Part shown: positions 5,918-13,625 of the stretch, in pieces
Layout of the letters: every line of letters begins with the position of its first letter
Numbering within the stretch: the first letter of the stretch is position 1
NCBI GenBank assembly: GCA_002718515.1
Contig: PBEX01000025.1
Span: forward strand, 95,377-117,928
From: Phycisphaerae bacterium
GTDB lineage: Bacteria > Planctomycetota > Phycisphaerae > Phycisphaerales > SM1A02
Reading direction: 5' to 3'
Length of the DNA stretch: 22,552 nucleotides
The notes under the pieces: generated by a model
Told to the model about the DNA's origin: nothing
The model's database searches: none
Seen by the model: only the letters and a program-made list of their open reading frames with translations
Made by a program: the position numbers and the translations under genes

Positions 5918-7464
5918 GTACTTCGCCAGAATCGCGGAGTGAACAATACCAGCACAGCGAAAATCTCAAGACGACCAATTGTCATCAAGATGCACATCAA
6001 GATTTTGGAGGCATCGCTGAACCAATTGAAGTTTTCAAGCGCTCCGACCTTTGCAAGCCCCGGACCAACTGTACAGACGCTTGAAAGCGATGCAGTTGCC
6101 GCTGTGGTGATGTCGCAATTTGGATTACCCGATTCAAGAATCATCAATGCAAGAGCGCCGAATGTAAAAATGATGAAGAGCCCTAAGACGTAGGAGATTG
6201 CCGCGAGTTTTACGCCTTCATCGATGGAACTCTTACCGATTTTGAGGGGCCTGACAACGTTCGGTCTAAACGCGCGTTCAAGTTGGTCGAGGAGCACTTT
6301 GATGGTAATCCAAATGCGAATGACTTTAACACCGCACGCAGTTGAGCCCGAGCATCCACCAACAAACATGAGGAAGACGATGACCGCTTTTGCTACAAAT
6401 GGCCAGGTATCAAAATTACTGACGCAAAAACCGGTGCCCGTTTGCTGGGAGACGACGGTAAAGACGCCTTGCGTGATTGCTTCGCTAGCAGTGGGAGGCG
6501 TTGCCACGCCAGTTGTTGTGGCAAGGGGCTGCCCGCTTCCCATCAGAGATACCGTCACGATGATGCTGCCAATGACGAGCAGGGCGATGTAGCACCGAAA
6601 TTCAGGATCTTCCCAGATTGTTCGTATCCGCCCCTGCAACGCTGCGAAATACAGTCCAAAGTTTGTTGCAGCAATCACAATAAATATAATTGCGATGATG
6701 TCGATGAGGTGTGAGTTAAATGACCCAATGCTTGCAGAGTGCGTACTGAAGCCGCCAGTAGCAAGTGTTGAGAAAGAATGGCAGACGGCGTCAAACCAAG
6801 ACATGCCTGCAAACCCGTAACACAACACTAAGATTGCAGTCAAACAAACATAAAGGATCCATAACACTCGAGCAGTTTCTTTAATGCTTGGCTTAACACC
6901 AGATTGCCCTGGGGCAGATGCGCCTTCAACTCTAAAGAGTTTCCGTCCACCAGAGCCGAGCATCGGAAGGACTGCCACGAAGAGCACGATGATGCCGAGC
7001 CCGCCAAGCCATTGCAGTAACGCTCTCCAAAAGAGCAGTGGGTCTGGAAGTAAACTGATGTCTGCAAGAATTGTTGCGCCGGTTGTTGTGAGTCCGCTTG
7101 TTGCTTCAAATAAGCAGTTCACGCCAGATTGAAATGGATGGTTCTCGCCAGCACTTTCCTTTGCCCACAACCAAAATGGGAGCGCTGCAATGAAACCACC
7201 AACAATGTAACTTGAAGAACCTAAGAGTAAAGCCTCTCTTCGTCCCATCGAGTTAGAGGTTTGCTTTTGCTTACCGATCAGGATGAATACGATCGCAATG
7301 AGTGTACTGAGGCCCGCAGTTTCGAAGAGGTAGCGATGCGATGATAGCGCCGCGCCTATCGGCTCTTCGCCAAGCACATACGCACCAGCAAAGATGGCAA
7401 TGAGCGTGACGCTCAAGACCAAGATCAGCGAACCAAGTTGTCGCAATACGAGGTGAAGGTTCAT
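5914..7464 (-). CDS. trkH: Trk-type potassium uptake protein TrkH
   Basis: Channel-like membrane subunit for K+ (or K+/H+) uptake, gated by TrkA. The 516 residues form four repeated membrane-pore-membrane units. Each has its filter loop: TTTGAT (126-131), LATGGFS (234-240), QTGTGFC (341-347) and CTVGPG (464-469). Also present are QWLGGLG (151-157) and the intramembrane GGCSGSTACGVK segment (369-380), which forms the gating loop in this family. It starts three bases after the trkA stop and overlaps the zinc-ribbon gene by four bases, so all three should be one operon. Confidence 0.96.
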   Translation of the reverse strand: MNLHLVLRQLGSLILVLSVTLIAIFAGAYVLGEEPIGAALSSHRYLFETAGLSTLIAIVFILIGKQKQTSNSMGRREALLLGSSSYIVGGFIAALPFWLWAKESAGENHPFQSGVNCLFEATSGLTTTGATILADISLLPDPLLFWRALLQWLGGLGIIVLFVAVLPMLGSGGRKLFRVEGASAPGQSGVKPSIKETARVLWILYVCLTAILVLCYGFAGMSWFDAVCHSFSTLATGGFSTHSASIGSFNSHLIDIIAIIFIVIAATNFGLYFAALQGRIRTIWEDPEFRCYIALLVIGSIIVTVSLMGSGQPLATTTGVATPPTASEAITQGVFTVVSQQTGTGFCVSNFDTWPFVAKAVIVFLMFVGGCSGSTACGVKVIRIWITIKVLLDQLERAFRPNVVRPLKIGKSSIDEGVKLAAISYVLGLFIIFTFGALALMILESGNPNCDITTAATASLSSVCTVGPGLAKVGALENFNWFSDASKILMCILMTIGRLEIFAVLVLFTPRFWRST

Positions 7465-7467
7465 TGG

Positions 7468-8808
7468 TTACCTCACGGCGAAGAGTTTTCGCAAGTCTTT
7501 TTCGTAATCCTTGCGAACGACAACAAAGACGACATCACGCTCAGCAAGCACTTTGTGTGCGTCAGGAACAACCCCATGGTGCTCATCATGTTCGATGACA
7601 ACAACCATGCAGTCAGGCATGAGATTGAGTTCAGAGAGCGGCTTGCCAGAAACAGGTGCTTCTTTGCCAACCCTTATACGGTAAATGGCAAGTTCATCCC
7701 CAGCGAGCGATGCGACCTTCGTGAGCTGCTTGCGTGCAAGTCGCTGTTGAATCTCCGCGACAGCAAGTTCCCTTGGACTGAACGCTTGCGTCATGTTCAT
7801 TGCCCTGACGAATGGAGCGTAATCGGTTCTTGCAACCACTGGATACGTTTCCTTGACACCAAGTCCAGCAGCCCAAGCACAACTCAAAATATTGTGTTCA
7901 TCGTGTGTTAAGGCAACAAAAGCATCTGCATTCTCGATGTGTTCATCCGTGAATACAGTTGGGTCAGTTGGGTCTGCTTGGATGACGGTGACCCACGGGA
8001 GTTTCTCAGCGAGTTCCTGAGCCCTGTTCTTTTCTGTCTCAAAAAGTCGAATTGAAAATCCTCTATTTTGTAGCGCTCGACAAAGCCAGACTGCAATTGG
8101 GGTTCCGCCCATAATGACAACTGATCGTCGGCCTGCATCTTTAGTTCTAAAGAACCTGCGTGCGTCATGGAAGACATCTGAGTTAGCGACGAGTAACACT
8201 TCATCACCTTCGTCAACGGTCGAATCACCGCTTGGCAAATAGGTCTCGCCATTGCGAATAATTGCAGCGAGCCGAGCACCGCCAGGGAGTTTGACGTCAG
8301 ATAGATGTCGCCCAATACCTGGCGCACCTTTGGTTGCTTCAAACTGTTGAACTTCGATGGATTGACCAACGAGCCGTTCGACTTTCATTGCTGCAGGGTT
8401 CCGCAATCGAGATGCAATTGCTCTTGCTGTTGTATAAGAAGGACAGACCAAACTATCGATTGAAAAGATTTTTGAGTAGTCCATCACAGAACGATTGAGG
8501 AACGCGCTATGCGTTACCATCGCAAACGTCCTGTCCGCCCCTAGGTATGAGGCAGTAGATGCGCAAAGTAGATTGACTTCATCACTTTCAGTTGACGCGA
8601 TGACGACATCAGCACCTTCGACACCTGCGTTCTGAAGAGCGTTTGCATCTGTAGGTTTACCGAAGACAAGTGCGACATCAAGGGTCTCTGAGAGCGCATC
8701 GAGAGCGCTCTGGTTGTTGTCTACAACCGTGACATTTGCGCCCTCAAGTGCGAGGACGCCAGCGGCATGTGCGCCAATTTTTCCTGCTCCACAAACAATA
8801 ATATTCAT
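7468..8808 (-). CDS. trkA: Trk potassium uptake regulator TrkA
   Basis: Cytoplasmic nucleotide-binding ring protein that opens TrkH. Its 446 residues follow the double layout of full-length TrkA: RCK_N domain with GAGKIG (7-12) and the acidic D30 for NAD(H) ribose; TrkA_C (about 140-220); second RCK_N (about 229-345), where the nucleotide loop is IMGGTP; and second TrkA_C (about 370-446). The second Rossmann site has lost the strict GxGxxG, as is common. The start has AGGAA eight bases upstream. A promoter and an upstream terminator separate it from the gene-poor region to the right. Confidence 0.96.
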   Translation of the reverse strand: MNIIVCGAGKIGAHAAGVLALEGANVTVVDNNQSALDALSETLDVALVFGKPTDANALQNAGVEGADVVIASTESDEVNLLCASTASYLGADRTFAMVTHSAFLNRSVMDYSKIFSIDSLVCPSYTTARAIASRLRNPAAMKVERLVGQSIEVQQFEATKGAPGIGRHLSDVKLPGGARLAAIIRNGETYLPSGDSTVDEGDEVLLVANSDVFHDARRFFRTKDAGRRSVVIMGGTPIAVWLCRALQNRGFSIRLFETEKNRAQELAEKLPWVTVIQADPTDPTVFTDEHIENADAFVALTHDEHNILSCAWAAGLGVKETYPVVARTDYAPFVRAMNMTQAFSPRELAVAEIQQRLARKQLTKVASLAGDELAIYRIRVGKEAPVSGKPLSELNLMPDCMVVVIEHDEHHGVVPDAHKVLAERDVVFVVVRKDYEKDLRKLFAVR

Positions 8809-8846
8809 GGTGATTTCCTATCTATCGACTATCAAGTCGGGCGGGA

Positions 8847-8874
8847 ATGATACTCTCCTACTGGTTTAATCCAA
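8847..8874 (-). promoter_or_regulatory. Probable trkA promoter
   Basis: On the minus strand TTGGAT (8874-8869), a 16-base spacer and TATCAT (8852-8847) lie about 38 bases before the trkA start, downstream of a terminator facing the same way. Both boxes match sigma-70 only moderately. Confidence 0.4.
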
Positions 8875-8897
8875 AGTCTTTTTTGAATCTTATTTCT

Positions 8898-8917
8898 AAG
8901 AAAGCCCATTGCTGGGC
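8898..8917 (-). terminator. Terminator facing trkA
   Basis: GCCCA pairs with TGGGC (8904-8908/8913-8917) around a four-base loop. On the minus strand it is followed by TTTCTT. It lies between the gene-poor region and the trkA promoter and would stop leftward transcription entering trkA. It is short (5 bp), so strength is uncertain. The right flank carries the string GCAAAAAAGGGGTTTT, which recurs at 20044. Confidence 0.5.
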
Positions 8918-9033
8918 AAAAAAGGGGTTTTTATTCAGGACCCTCATCAAAAAGAAGAGTAGAACCAGTAAAGAGACCAATCGTAACGCAGAAAAAAATT
9001 TTAAATCCATGCCGAATTGTTAGAAAAAGGTGC

Positions 9034-9062
9034 TTGACGATAACCATCGATTTCACCATACT
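9034..9062 (+). promoter_or_regulatory. Promoter for the structured RNA before the HU gene
   Basis: TTGACG (9034-9039), a 17-base spacer and CATACT (9057-9062) predict a start near 9069, one base before the first RNA hairpin. The -10 box is centred in an inverted repeat, ACCATCGAT (9043-9051) against ATTGATGGT (9064-9072), with 8 of 9 positions matching. This could be a binding site for a dimeric regulator. Confidence 0.42.
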
Positions 9063-9068
9063 GATTGA

Positions 9069-9192
9069 TGGTACTTCGAGGGAAGTGCCCACGATTAAGA
9101 GAAGTCGTGTTGAGAGAAGTAGAAAATTGGAGAGTGAATGACCTTGATAACTTATTGCGAACTGATTGAGACGAGCAATAAGTTTATTTTTT
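9069..9192 (+). ncRNA. Candidate small RNA or leader RNA upstream of the HU gene
   Basis: A stretch of about 124 bases has RNA-like structure on the plus strand. Hairpin 1 pairs GGTACTTC with GAAGTGCC (9070-9077/9082-9089) under a GAGG tetraloop. Hairpin 2 follows with no gap, CACGATT with AGTCGTG (9090-9096/9103-9109). A purine-rich, probably single-stranded linker with repeated GGAG/GAGAG words fills 9110-9148. The molecule ends in a 10-bp terminator stem with a T-run. A promoter predicted just upstream would start the RNA at hairpin 1. It could be a free small RNA or an attenuating leader of the HU gene 105 bases further on, since I find no good promoter between them. It does not resemble SRP RNA, 6S RNA, RNase P RNA or tmRNA as far as I can tell. 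Confidence 0.5.
9149..9192 (+). terminator. Intrinsic terminator of the RNA candidate
   Basis: AACTTATTGC pairs perfectly with GCAATAAGTT (9149-9158/9175-9184) around a 16-base loop, followed by TATTTTTT. An outer TGACCTT/AAGGTCA pairing (9139-9145/9193-9199) could enclose the whole element if transcription continued. That gives a plausible read-through form. Confidence 0.65.
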
Positions 9193-9201
9193 AAGGTCAA
9201 G

Positions 9202-9214
9202 CTCTCTTAGAGAG
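9202..9214. repeat. Short palindrome CTCTCT-T-AGAGAG
   Basis: A perfect 6-bp inverted repeat with a single central base lies between the RNA terminator and the HU gene. It could be an operator half of the HU promoter region or chance. No promoter boxes frame it convincingly. Confidence 0.3.
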
Positions 9215-9297
9215 ATGGCTTGAGATCGACATGTTGGAGGGAGGCCCAACCGTCGCGCTCATTAAAGAGTTCAGAAGAACGGAAAGTGTAACTATCC

Positions 9298-9651
9298 ATG
9301 ACCACAACGACCAAGAAAGATCTGATTGATCGTATCGCAGACGAAACCAAGTACAAGCGAGGCGATGTACGTACTGTTGTTCAAGCATTTTTAGACAGTG
9401 TCATTTCAGAACTTGGCAAAGGCCATCGATTAGAGTTTAGAGATTTTGGTGTGTTCGAATTACGCGACCGCGCACCACGCATGGCACAAAACCCTCGCAC
9501 ACTCGAGCGAGTACCAGTTCCAGCAAGACGTACAGTTAAGTTTAAGATTGGTCGATTGATGAAAGAGGCAGTCGAACAGAGTATTGCTCAAGACCAAGAG
9601 ATGCCTGTAGTCGAAACCAAATCCCCTGAACTTGTCACTTCTGAGGCGTAA
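9298..9651 (+). CDS. HU/IHF-family DNA-binding protein
   Basis: Small nucleoid protein that bends DNA as a dimer. Residues 1-95 make the standard fold: helical N-terminus KKDLIDRIADET (6-17), the RLEFRDFGVFEL strands (44-55), a DNA-binding arm with the AQNPRT motif (63-68; the intercalating proline is P66) and the closing helix. A 20-residue acidic tail (about 96-117) goes beyond the usual 90-95 residues. The ribosome site is weak (GGAAAG, 12 bases upstream). The stop codon lies in the loop of a small hairpin. The gene is preceded by a structured RNA region and followed by dnaB. Confidence 0.93.
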   Translation: MTTTTKKDLIDRIADETKYKRGDVRTVVQAFLDSVISELGKGHRLEFRDFGVFELRDRAPRMAQNPRTLERVPVPARRTVKFKIGRLMKEAVEQSIAQDQEMPVVETKSPELVTSEA

Positions 9652-9657
9652 CCTCAG
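9641..9657 (+). other. Hairpin over the HU stop codon
   Basis: CTGAGG pairs with CCTCAG around CGTAA, which contains the TAA stop of the HU gene. No T-run follows, so it is more likely an mRNA 3' structure than a terminator. The next 123 bases to dnaB are G-rich, with no clear promoter. Confidence 0.35.
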
Positions 9658-9780
9658 TACAAGTTGCGGGGATTCAGGTGGCGTCTGGGGGTGAGCCGAG
9701 GGAAAGACCGGGGGAAGTTAGTGGATAGTTTGTCGTTTCTCAATCAGTAATCAAGTTCTAGGTTAAGGTGCTGCTCAAGG

Positions 9781-11301
9781 ATGGGCAAGAAAACAACCAA
9801 TTCAACGACTGAAGCAAAAGTCAACACTACCGAAGCTCGCGTGCAGGGGAATCAACAATTAGGCAGATTAGTTGAGGGACTTCCGCCAAATGCGTTAGAA
9901 GCTGAAGGCAGTCTACTTGGCTCGATATTGATTGACCCATCTGTACTCAATGATGTTCAACTCATCATTCAGGGTGCCGATGATTTTTTTAAGAAAGCAA
10001 ATGGGCTCATTTTTGAGGCAATGGTTGAGCTCTATAACAAGAGTTCAACAGTCGATTTAGTCCAGTTACAACAGCTCGTCTCAGACCGTAATCTCCTTGA
10101 GGCAGTTGGTGGGGTTGATTACCTTCTTGAAGTTGCACATGCTGTACCAAGCGCAGCGAGTGCGTCTCACTATGCTCGGCTTGTCAAAGATAAATCTGTT
10201 GTCCGTCAGCTTATTGCAGCAGCGGGAAACATCCTTCAAGACGCATACACAAAGCCCGAAGACCCACAAGAAATATTGAATGACGCTGAAAGCAGCATCT
10301 TTGCAATTGCACAACAATCCGAACAAAGGCATGCTGAAACGCTTGAGCAGTTATTGCGAGATGCGATTTTCCGATTAGAAGCAGACGAAGGTCGTTCGAT
10401 TACAGGTGTCTCGACTGGTTATCCAAACCTTGATGAGATTACGAGTGGCTTGCAAAATGGCGAAATGATTATTGTTGCAGCAAGGCCGTCGATGGGTAAA
10501 ACCGCACTTGCATTGAACATTGCTGAGAACATGGTTAGTCAAGGCACGCCCGTTGCCATCTTCAGTCTGGAGATGAGTCGTGAACAGTTAACACAGCGAT
10601 TGCTTAGTTCACGCTCAAGAGTCTCAGGTCACAAGATTAGACGCAACATGCTCAGTAACAGCGACATGGACGCAATTATTGGCGCGGCAGATGAACTCAT
10701 GAAAGTTCCGCTATACATAGACGATACGCCGGGCTTGTCAATCATGCAATTGCGTGCCAAGGCAAGGCGGCTCAAGCAGAAGCATGACATCGGCATTATC
10801 TTTATTGACTATTTACAGTTGATGACAAGCGGTAGGCGTGCTGAATCGCGTCAACAAGAAGTGAGTGAGATTAGCCGCGGTGTTAAAGCGCTCGCTCGCG
10901 AACTTAACGTTCCTGTTGTTTGCCTCAGTCAGTTAAACCGTGCTGCAGAACAGCGTGAAGGTCATAGACCTCGCATGAGTGACTTGCGGGAATCCGGTTC
11001 AATCGAACAAGACGCAGACGTTGTGGCGATGCTTCACCGCGAAGCGTATTACCATCTCAATGATGAGACCTGGAAGCAAGAAAATCCTGAGAAGGAATCA
11101 CTTGCTGAACTCATCATTGCCAAACAGCGTAACGGTCCAACTGCGACTGTAAAACTCACTTGGGACAACGCTTGTACTCGGTTTTATGACTGGACGAACA
11201 CTGACGCACCACAAGGCTCGAACTTCGCTGCGGTTGTGCCACCAAGTCCGCAAGACAATCCCTTTAGCAGTGACGACGACTTTAGCGACCTCGTGCTTTA
11301 A
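9781..11301 (+). CDS. dnaB: Replicative DNA helicase DnaB
   Basis: Hexameric helicase that unwinds DNA ahead of the replisome. Of its 506 residues, about 36-140 form the N-terminal primase-interacting domain (ALEAEGSLLGSIL). The RecA-like motor has Walker A ARPSMGKT (234-241), FSLEMS with the catalytic glutamate (261-266), Walker B FIDYLQLM (341-348), CLSQLNR (381-387), DLRESGSIEQDAD (401-413) and the arginine finger region KQRNGP (448-453). No intein interrupts the Walker A site. A 30-residue polar N-terminal extension and an acidic tail (SSDDDFSDL) flank the core. AAGG sits against the ATG, too close for a normal ribosome site. The gene converges on the exchanger gene with three bases between. 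Confidence 0.98.
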   Translation: MGKKTTNSTTEAKVNTTEARVQGNQQLGRLVEGLPPNALEAEGSLLGSILIDPSVLNDVQLIIQGADDFFKKANGLIFEAMVELYNKSSTVDLVQLQQLVSDRNLLEAVGGVDYLLEVAHAVPSAASASHYARLVKDKSVVRQLIAAAGNILQDAYTKPEDPQEILNDAESSIFAIAQQSEQRHAETLEQLLRDAIFRLEADEGRSITGVSTGYPNLDEITSGLQNGEMIIVAARPSMGKTALALNIAENMVSQGTPVAIFSLEMSREQLTQRLLSSRSRVSGHKIRRNMLSNSDMDAIIGAADELMKVPLYIDDTPGLSIMQLRAKARRLKQKHDIGIIFIDYLQLMTSGRRAESRQQEVSEISRGVKALARELNVPVVCLSQLNRAAEQREGHRPRMSDLRESGSIEQDADVVAMLHREAYYHLNDETWKQENPEKESLAELIIAKQRNGPTATVKLTWDNACTRFYDWTNTDAPQGSNFAAVVPPSPQDNPFSSDDDFSDLVL

Positions 11302-11304
11302 GAA

Positions 11305-12279
11305 TCAAGTATTCAATAGGACGAGGGTGATGAGGAATACTGCGTAAAGCGTTAGCAAGACGCCACCTTCTATTGGTTTGACACGTTTGTTAAACGCGCA
11401 GATATAAGCAACTGCAGTGATGGTGCACATGGCAATGAGGTATACCCATATATCTGATGGGACGGCAATTGAGCCAAAGAAGAGCGAGATGGGCAGCACG
11501 AAAAGCATGTTGAACAAGTTAGAGCCAACAACGTTTCCAACGGCTAAGTCTGGGTGACCTTTTTTTGCTGCTATAACTGTTGTTACGACTTCTGGGAGAC
11601 TTGTTGCGATGGCAACGACGGTCACACCAATGACTAACTGCGAGATACCCATTTTCGTTGCAGCGGTGACAGCACCAATTTCAGTCAGTTTGCCGCCAAT
11701 CCCAAGAAGGAATAGACCGCCAGCGAGTAGCAAGCACCCCACCCAAACAGAGTGTGTATCACAATCTGTTAACTCCTCGGTCTCTCCAGCCATGACGGAA
11801 GACTTTGATTTACCCAAGCGAAACCAATTCCACATTGCAATCACAAACATAGCGATAAAGACACAAGCGTGCCATAGTTTGAGATCGGTTGTGTAATAGG
11901 TCAGGGCTGAAACAACAATCGTTGCAGCGATGAGTATAGGAAACTCAATCCTGACAACTTGACCCGTCACTGGAAGTTTACATATCAATGCTCCAATCCC
12001 AAGAACGAGTCCTAGGTTTGCGATGTTTGAGCCAAAGATGTTTCCTATGGCCAACTCGCCATTTCCATTCATTACTGCGATGACATTGAGCGCAAGTTCA
12101 GGAGAACTGGTGCTAAAGGCAACGACAGTAAGTCCAATGACGAGCGCGCTCACACCAAAGTGTTTAGCGACTGCGATGCCGCCATCAACGAGCATGTTCC
12201 CGCCAAAAATGAGCAGTGCAACCCCAATCAGAAGGGATAAAACAAACCAGTTTTCTGCAAATGTTGTGAAAGTATCCAT
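11305..12279 (-). CDS. CaCA-family calcium/sodium exchanger (YrbG type)
   Basis: Inner-membrane cation antiporter that trades Ca2+ for Na+ or H+. The 324 residues have about ten membrane helices in two inverted halves, split by a charged loop (about 154-176). Each half has an alpha repeat: GLTVVAFSTSSPELALN (49-65) with GNIFGSN (79-85), and GVTVVAIATSLPEVVTT (218-234) with GNVVGSN (248-254). E61 and E230 are the expected ion ligands. The glycine usually found in the (G)TSxPE motif is serine in repeat 1 and alanine in repeat 2. There is no Shine-Dalgarno, and a TACAAT box lies only 13 bases before the ATG. Confidence 0.94.
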   Translation of the reverse strand: MDTFTTFAENWFVLSLLIGVALLIFGGNMLVDGGIAVAKHFGVSALVIGLTVVAFSTSSPELALNVIAVMNGNGELAIGNIFGSNIANLGLVLGIGALICKLPVTGQVVRIEFPILIAATIVVSALTYYTTDLKLWHACVFIAMFVIAMWNWFRLGKSKSSVMAGETEELTDCDTHSVWVGCLLLAGGLFLLGIGGKLTEIGAVTAATKMGISQLVIGVTVVAIATSLPEVVTTVIAAKKGHPDLAVGNVVGSNLFNMLFVLPISLFFGSIAVPSDIWVYLIAMCTITAVAYICAFNKRVKPIEGGVLLTLYAVFLITLVLLNT

Positions 12280-12292
12280 CGTTTAGCGAAGT

Positions 12293-12298
12293 ATTGTA
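12293..12298 (-). promoter_or_regulatory. -10 box very close to the exchanger start
   Basis: TACAAT on the minus strand lies 13 bases before the ATG at 12279. A transcript from it would have a leader of about 6-8 bases and no ribosome site, the same arrangement as nuoI. No good -35 is visible. Confidence 0.35.
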
Positions 12299-12322
12299 CG
12301 GTTCTTCATAAAAGATAGTCCC

Positions 12323-12353
12323 TTTACCCGATGCAATCTGTTAGGTTTTATAG
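12323..12353 (+). promoter_or_regulatory. Possible promoter of the sigma-factor operon
   Basis: TTTACC (12323-12328) and TTATAG (12348-12353) lie 19 bases apart, about 40 bases before the sigma gene. The spacing is long and the match moderate. An ECF-type self-regulated promoter cannot be recognised by eye. Confidence 0.3.
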
Positions 12354-12393
12354 CGTTAACCCTGAACTCTAAAGGGAGCAAGGCAAAGACTGC

Positions 12394-12987
12394 ATGTCTA
12401 TTGAACTAACCAAAGAAGAACTCCAAGGTTTGCTTGCGCAAGCTGCAAGCGGTGATGAATTTGCTTGGAAGCAAATTGTTGATGCCTATGCCTTCAGGGT
12501 CTTCGCACTTCTACGATCAAAGTGCATGAATGAAGATTTAGCGGAAGAGATTACGCAATCGACGTTTTGCACAGTTGCAGAGAAGTTGGCGGGGTACACC
12601 GAAAGCGGCAAGTTTGAGCCATGGCTGTTCCGAATTGCCATGAACAGGCTCCGTGATGAAATGAGGCGTCGAAAACGGCACGCTGTTCCAATGGAAAATG
12701 AAATGATCGGCATTCTGACCAAGGGAACCACCGATTCGGAGTCTGATAATAGTCCAGATGAATTAGCATTAAAACGCCTCAGAGAAGCTGTCCGCATGCT
12801 CCCAAGTTCCGACCAAGACATCATACATATGCGTCATTCAGCTGGAATGAGCTATAAGCAGATTGCTAGTGCGTTAGATGAGCCATTAGGGACGGTTTTG
12901 GCGAGACAACATAGAGCGCTTAAAAAATTACGAAGTTTGATGGAAACTGGGTTAGAACAAGAAAAAGGGGCAATTGAATCGAGTTAG
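12394..12987 (+). CDS. ECF-type RNA polymerase sigma factor
   Basis: Alternative sigma factor that directs RNA polymerase to a stress or envelope regulon. It is 197 residues with only two domains. Sigma region 2 spans about 22-95 (DLAEEITQSTF at 48-58, FEPWLFRIAMNRLRDEMRRR at 73-92). Region 4 spans about 125-182, with the helix-turn-helix MSYKQIASALDEPLGTVLARQHRALKKLR. There is no region 1 or 3. GGGAGCAAGG precedes the ATG by about ten bases. The four genes that follow run the same way with gaps of 4-24 bases or an overlap, so it heads an operon that ends at the terminator near 16098. Confidence 0.94.
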   Translation: MSIELTKEELQGLLAQAASGDEFAWKQIVDAYAFRVFALLRSKCMNEDLAEEITQSTFCTVAEKLAGYTESGKFEPWLFRIAMNRLRDEMRRRKRHAVPMENEMIGILTKGTTDSESDNSPDELALKRLREAVRMLPSSDQDIIHMRHSAGMSYKQIASALDEPLGTVLARQHRALKKLRSLMETGLEQEKGAIESS

Positions 12988-13007
12988 GTTCGTTTGAGAG
13001 GAAGCAC

Positions 13008-13601
13008 ATGAATTACGAAGAATGTCATCAAGGTGAGCGTGATTGGACGCCTGAAGAACGCATGCTCGATGCATCGCTTTCTGAAGCAATGCAATCACCG
13101 CGTCCTCAGGGGTTAGAAGCGAGCGTGTTCAGTGCGTCTCGTTTACATTTGTCAAAACAAATTGACTGTAGCGATGAATCACTCGAGGCACTGCTCCATC
13201 ATGCGTATGCAATGCAAGTTGATGATTCGATTGCCGACCGCGCGTTTAACGCGTCGGTTTCTTCATTACCGCTTTCCCAATCTGAGGTCGTCGCGACTAT
13301 TGGAACAAGTTCAAAATGGCGCCAACTTGCAGCGGCAGCATGCTTGCTTCTTACCACAGTCATTGCAATTCGATTTGGAATGGTTGAGCGAGTTGAGCCC
13401 GTTCATCCCGAAACTCATTATGCATCTGTTGCACCTGCTTCAATTGAAGACAGCGAACGATATTTGCTCGATGAATTGCAATTAGAAGATTATTCACTCA
13501 TTTCCGATTCGCAAGAACTCGCTTATGCAGACATTGCAAGCAGTTTCAATAGTCTTAGAGATGACATTGCACTATGGCAGTCAGGATTGCTCACTGAATA
13601 A
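13008..13601 (+). CDS. Single-pass membrane protein, putative anti-sigma factor
   Basis: 197 residues with one membrane helix at about 104-123 (WRQLAAAACLLLTTVIAIRF). The N-terminal part (about 105 residues, likely cytoplasmic) holds two related 25-residue helical units, starting LDASLSEA (20-44) and LEALLHHA (59-83) and ending in FSAS and FNAS. About 74 acidic residues lie outside. It follows the sigma gene by 20 bases with a good ribosome site (GAGAGGA). Placement and topology fit a transmembrane anti-sigma factor, but the HxxxCxxC zinc motif of ZAS proteins is absent, so this is inference. Comparable repeat units occur in proteins beside planctomycete ECF genes. Confidence 0.72.
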   Translation: MNYEECHQGERDWTPEERMLDASLSEAMQSPRPQGLEASVFSASRLHLSKQIDCSDESLEALLHHAYAMQVDDSIADRAFNASVSSLPLSQSEVVATIGTSSKWRQLAAAACLLLTTVIAIRFGMVERVEPVHPETHYASVAPASIEDSERYLLDELQLEDYSLISDSQELAYADIASSFNSLRDDIALWQSGLLTE

Positions 13602-13625
13602 CTTGAAGGTGAAGGAGAAATCCAT

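Noticed and set aside
7438..7911. Plus-strand open frame of 157 codons
   Set aside because: It is antisense to trkA, has no recognisable domain and no ribosome site; a shadow of the coding strand.
8931..9200. Minus-strand open frame of 89 codons (TTG start) ending in a hydrophobic segment, just before a minus-facing terminator
   Set aside because: No ribosome site for the TTG or for the internal ATGs at 9059 and 9047, no family resemblance, and the opposite strand has a better RNA explanation. The terminator keeps a small membrane protein of about 42 residues possible.
12266..12286. Shared string AGTATCCATCGTTT at the starts of the exchanger and response regulator genes
   Set aside because: Fourteen shared bases are expected about once by chance in a window of this size, and both are simply MDT starts.
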